Source: Maribacter flavus (GTDB taxonomy: Bacteria > Bacteroidota > Bacteroidia > Flavobacteriales > Flavobacteriaceae). Taken from it: DNA of 64,000 bases. The position numbers and the translations under genes were made by a program. This document shows, piece after piece, positions 62,504 to 64,000 of this stretch (positions are counted from its first letter, which is position 1; the number at the start of each line of letters is the position of its first letter). The stretch lies in contig NZ_VUOE01000001.1 of the NCBI RefSeq assembly GCF_008386635.1, positions 372,001-436,000 on the forward strand, given 5' to 3'. The notes below the pieces were generated by a model. The model did no database searches. It was not told where the DNA came from and worked only from the letters and a program-made list of their open reading frames with translations.

Positions 62504-62622
62504 CCTGTTACTAAGTAAACTACCTAGGGGGCAAGCTCACGAGGCATTCTTTGAAAGCAAACTTTTAATTTCCAAGCAAGCCTTGGAGTATTAACCCCCC
62601 TTGGCGGTGCCAATAAATTCTA

Positions 62623-63555
62623 TTACTTTTTAGGTAAAAATACTTCGGCCATCATACAGCGGGCGCTTCCACCCCCACAGGCTTCAATCGTATCCAGGGG
62701 ACTGTGGATTATTTTGCATCGTTTTTCTATTGCCTCGATTTGGGATTCGTCCAAACTAGCAAACGCAGCGGAACTCATGACCAAAAATCGCTGGCCGTCC
62801 TTTCCAAGAACTTCCAACATGTTCCCGGCAAAATGATGCATCTGCCGTTCGCTTATGGCGATGATTTCCTTGCCATCGTTTCTTAGGTGGTCCATCACAT
62901 TTTTGCGTTCCTTTTTATCGTCGATACTGTCCAAACAAATAATGGCAAAGTCCTCGCCAAGGGCCATCATGACATTCGTATGGTAAATTGGCAATCGTTT
63001 TCCATCTACGGATTGATTGGCCGTAAAAATGACGGGCATACAATCGAAATCCTCGCAAAATTCGATGAACAAATCTTCATCTGCCCTTTCCGATAGGGCA
63101 CAATAGGCCTTTTGGTTTACACGGTCCAAAATAATGCTCCCGGTACCTTCCAAAAACACCCCTTCCGCTTCTGCGGCGGTATAATCCATGACGTTATCGA
63201 TAAGAAAACCGTGTTGCTCCATAATTTCCAGAATATCCTCGCGCCGTTCGTTTCTTCTGTTTTCGGCGAACATGGGGTATACCCCAACCGTACCATTTTC
63301 ATGAAAAGAAATCCAGTTGTTGGGAAAAATACTATCGGGCGTATCTGGATCAATAGTATCATCTACTACAATGACATTCACACCGGCAGACCTCAAAGTA
63401 CTCACAAAGGCATCAAATTCATCCTGTGCCTTTTGGTTGATCTGGTTGTTCTTCTCATCCAAATCTTCCATAAAATAATTGTTCACGGCCGTTTGTTCGT
63501 TCATACGAAAGTTCACTGGCCGAATCATCAAAATGGTATTGGTAATCTGCATCAT
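62623..63555 (-). CDS. ctlX: CtlX-type guanidino-group hydrolase (arginine deiminase superfamily)
   Basis: 310 residues. RPVNFRMNEQTAVNNYFMED and DSIFPNNWISFHENGTVGVYPMF are CtlX signatures; the catalytic Cys lies in CGGGSARCMMAEVF at the C-terminus and the His is in MHHFAGNMLEV. CtlX is linked to citrulline or ornithine-type amino-acid use, though the substrate of this subgroup is not well established. It starts 3 bp after the upstream gene, and the two are a tandem pair of the same superfamily. Confidence 0.85.
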   Translation of the reverse strand: MMQITNTILMIRPVNFRMNEQTAVNNYFMEDLDEKNNQINQKAQDEFDAFVSTLRSAGVNVIVVDDTIDPDTPDSIFPNNWISFHENGTVGVYPMFAENRRNERREDILEIMEQHGFLIDNVMDYTAAEAEGVFLEGTGSIILDRVNQKAYCALSERADEDLFIEFCEDFDCMPVIFTANQSVDGKRLPIYHTNVMMALGEDFAIICLDSIDDKKERKNVMDHLRNDGKEIIAISERQMHHFAGNMLEVLGKDGQRFLVMSSAAFASLDESQIEAIEKRCKIIHSPLDTIEACGGGSARCMMAEVFLPKK

Positions 63556-63558
63556 AAA

Positions 63559-64000
63559 TTATTCCCGTATTAATGGTAACGTACTACATCTTAAAAGTCC
63601 TTCTTGTTTGGAAATCTCCGCGTATGGAATCTCCTCAACGGTAAAACCCTGTACCCTAAGCCAACTGTTTAATCGGGTAAAGCTCTTTTCCGATACCACC
63701 ACCTCTGGGGTTATCGAGAATACATTACTGAACATATGGTACATTTCGTCTGCCGTTATTTCAAAAACGTTTTCCTTGCCAAAGAAATCGACCAACCATT
63801 GGTACTCCTTCTCCACCAAAAATCCATTCTTATGAATGATGGCCTTCCCTTTTCCCAAAGGCTGAAAACAGCAGTCCAAATGTAGGGCGTTTTCCTTGGC
63901 ATTTTTGGATTTTCTCAACTCAAAGGACAGAACCTTTTTCTTGGGAAATTGCTCGCGCAAATATTCGACCGCATGCACATTGGTCCTGGCGGTAATGTGG
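63559..64000 (-). CDS. Arginine-deiminase/DDAH-superfamily protein, 5'-truncated by window
   Basis: The frame is open to the right edge (TARTNVHAVEYLREQF), so about 147 codons of the C-terminal half are visible. The catalytic His-x-Asp is in NALHLDCCFQPLGKGKAI and the catalytic Cys in EGLLRCSTLPLIRE near the end. It is therefore a dimethylarginine dimethylaminohydrolase- or amidinotransferase-like enzyme. Same strand as ctlX, 3 bp apart, so the pair is likely an operon of guanidino-compound metabolism. Confidence 0.8.
   Translation of the reverse strand, partial: HITARTNVHAVEYLREQFPKKKVLSFELRKSKNAKENALHLDCCFQPLGKGKAIIHKNGFLVEKEYQWLVDFFGKENVFEITADEMYHMFSNVFSITPEVVVSEKSFTRLNSWLRVQGFTVEEIPYAEISKQEGLLRCSTLPLIRE

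Overview
The window looks like a stretch of chromosome from a marine member of the Flavobacteriaceae (Bacteroidota). Several things point there: many N-terminal lipobox signals, promoters of the TAnnTTTG type, a Met-tuned proteorhodopsin paired with a Brp/Blh carotene oxygenase, an ECF sigma/FecR/TonB-receptor trio, and frequent TTG or GTG starts. I see no rRNA, tRNA, CRISPR array, prophage or intact insertion sequence. Most genes are housekeeping or envelope functions in short operons; accessory character is limited to a few repeats and one AT-rich lipoprotein gene. The genus cannot be fixed from this sequence alone. 

Layout. 0-7 kb: the end of a Kelch protein, then a LysR regulator divergent from a DAB inorganic-carbon pump operon (two small unknown proteins, DabB, DabA), closed by a strong terminator. 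7-13 kb: a complete tripartite RND efflux operon. 13.4-17 kb: an operon of GHMP sugar kinase, GH109-type NAD-dependent glycosidase and LacI regulator, with a candidate LacI operator upstream; its likely role is salvage of alpha-linked N-acetylgalactosamine. 17-25 kb: a phosphodiesterase-like enzyme, a YdeP-type molybdopterin oxidoreductase, an exonuclease/GIY-YIG nuclease, three tiny membrane proteins and a SulP transporter. 25-40 kb: mixed metabolic and envelope genes (mutarotase-like, M20 peptidase, LolE-type permease, NamZ, sterol-desaturase family, QueE, cytochrome c/PQQ dehydrogenase, HerA-like ATPase, hydrolases). 40-48 kb: aldo/keto reductase, GH43, esterase, DUF2306, FolD and Ffh. 

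48.6-55.4 kb is the most unusual region. Two acidic lipoproteins built from repeated beta-rich modules are divergent from an ECF sigma factor, a FecR anti-sigma factor and a FecA-like TonB receptor carrying an STN signalling domain. A 27.5-copy tandem array of an 8-bp unit lies between the sigma and anti-sigma genes. This has the parts of a cell-surface signalling circuit with a possibly hypermutable spacer. 

55.5-57.3 kb holds divergent blh and proteorhodopsin genes. Their shared 112-bp promoter region carries four copies of TTGTTTAA on alternating strands, spaced exactly 23 bp apart, forming one 32-bp inverted repeat in front of each gene. This suggests one regulator couples retinal production to opsin production. 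The window ends with ArgS, an SDR/aldehyde dehydrogenase pair and two guanidino-group hydrolases, the last cut by the window edge.
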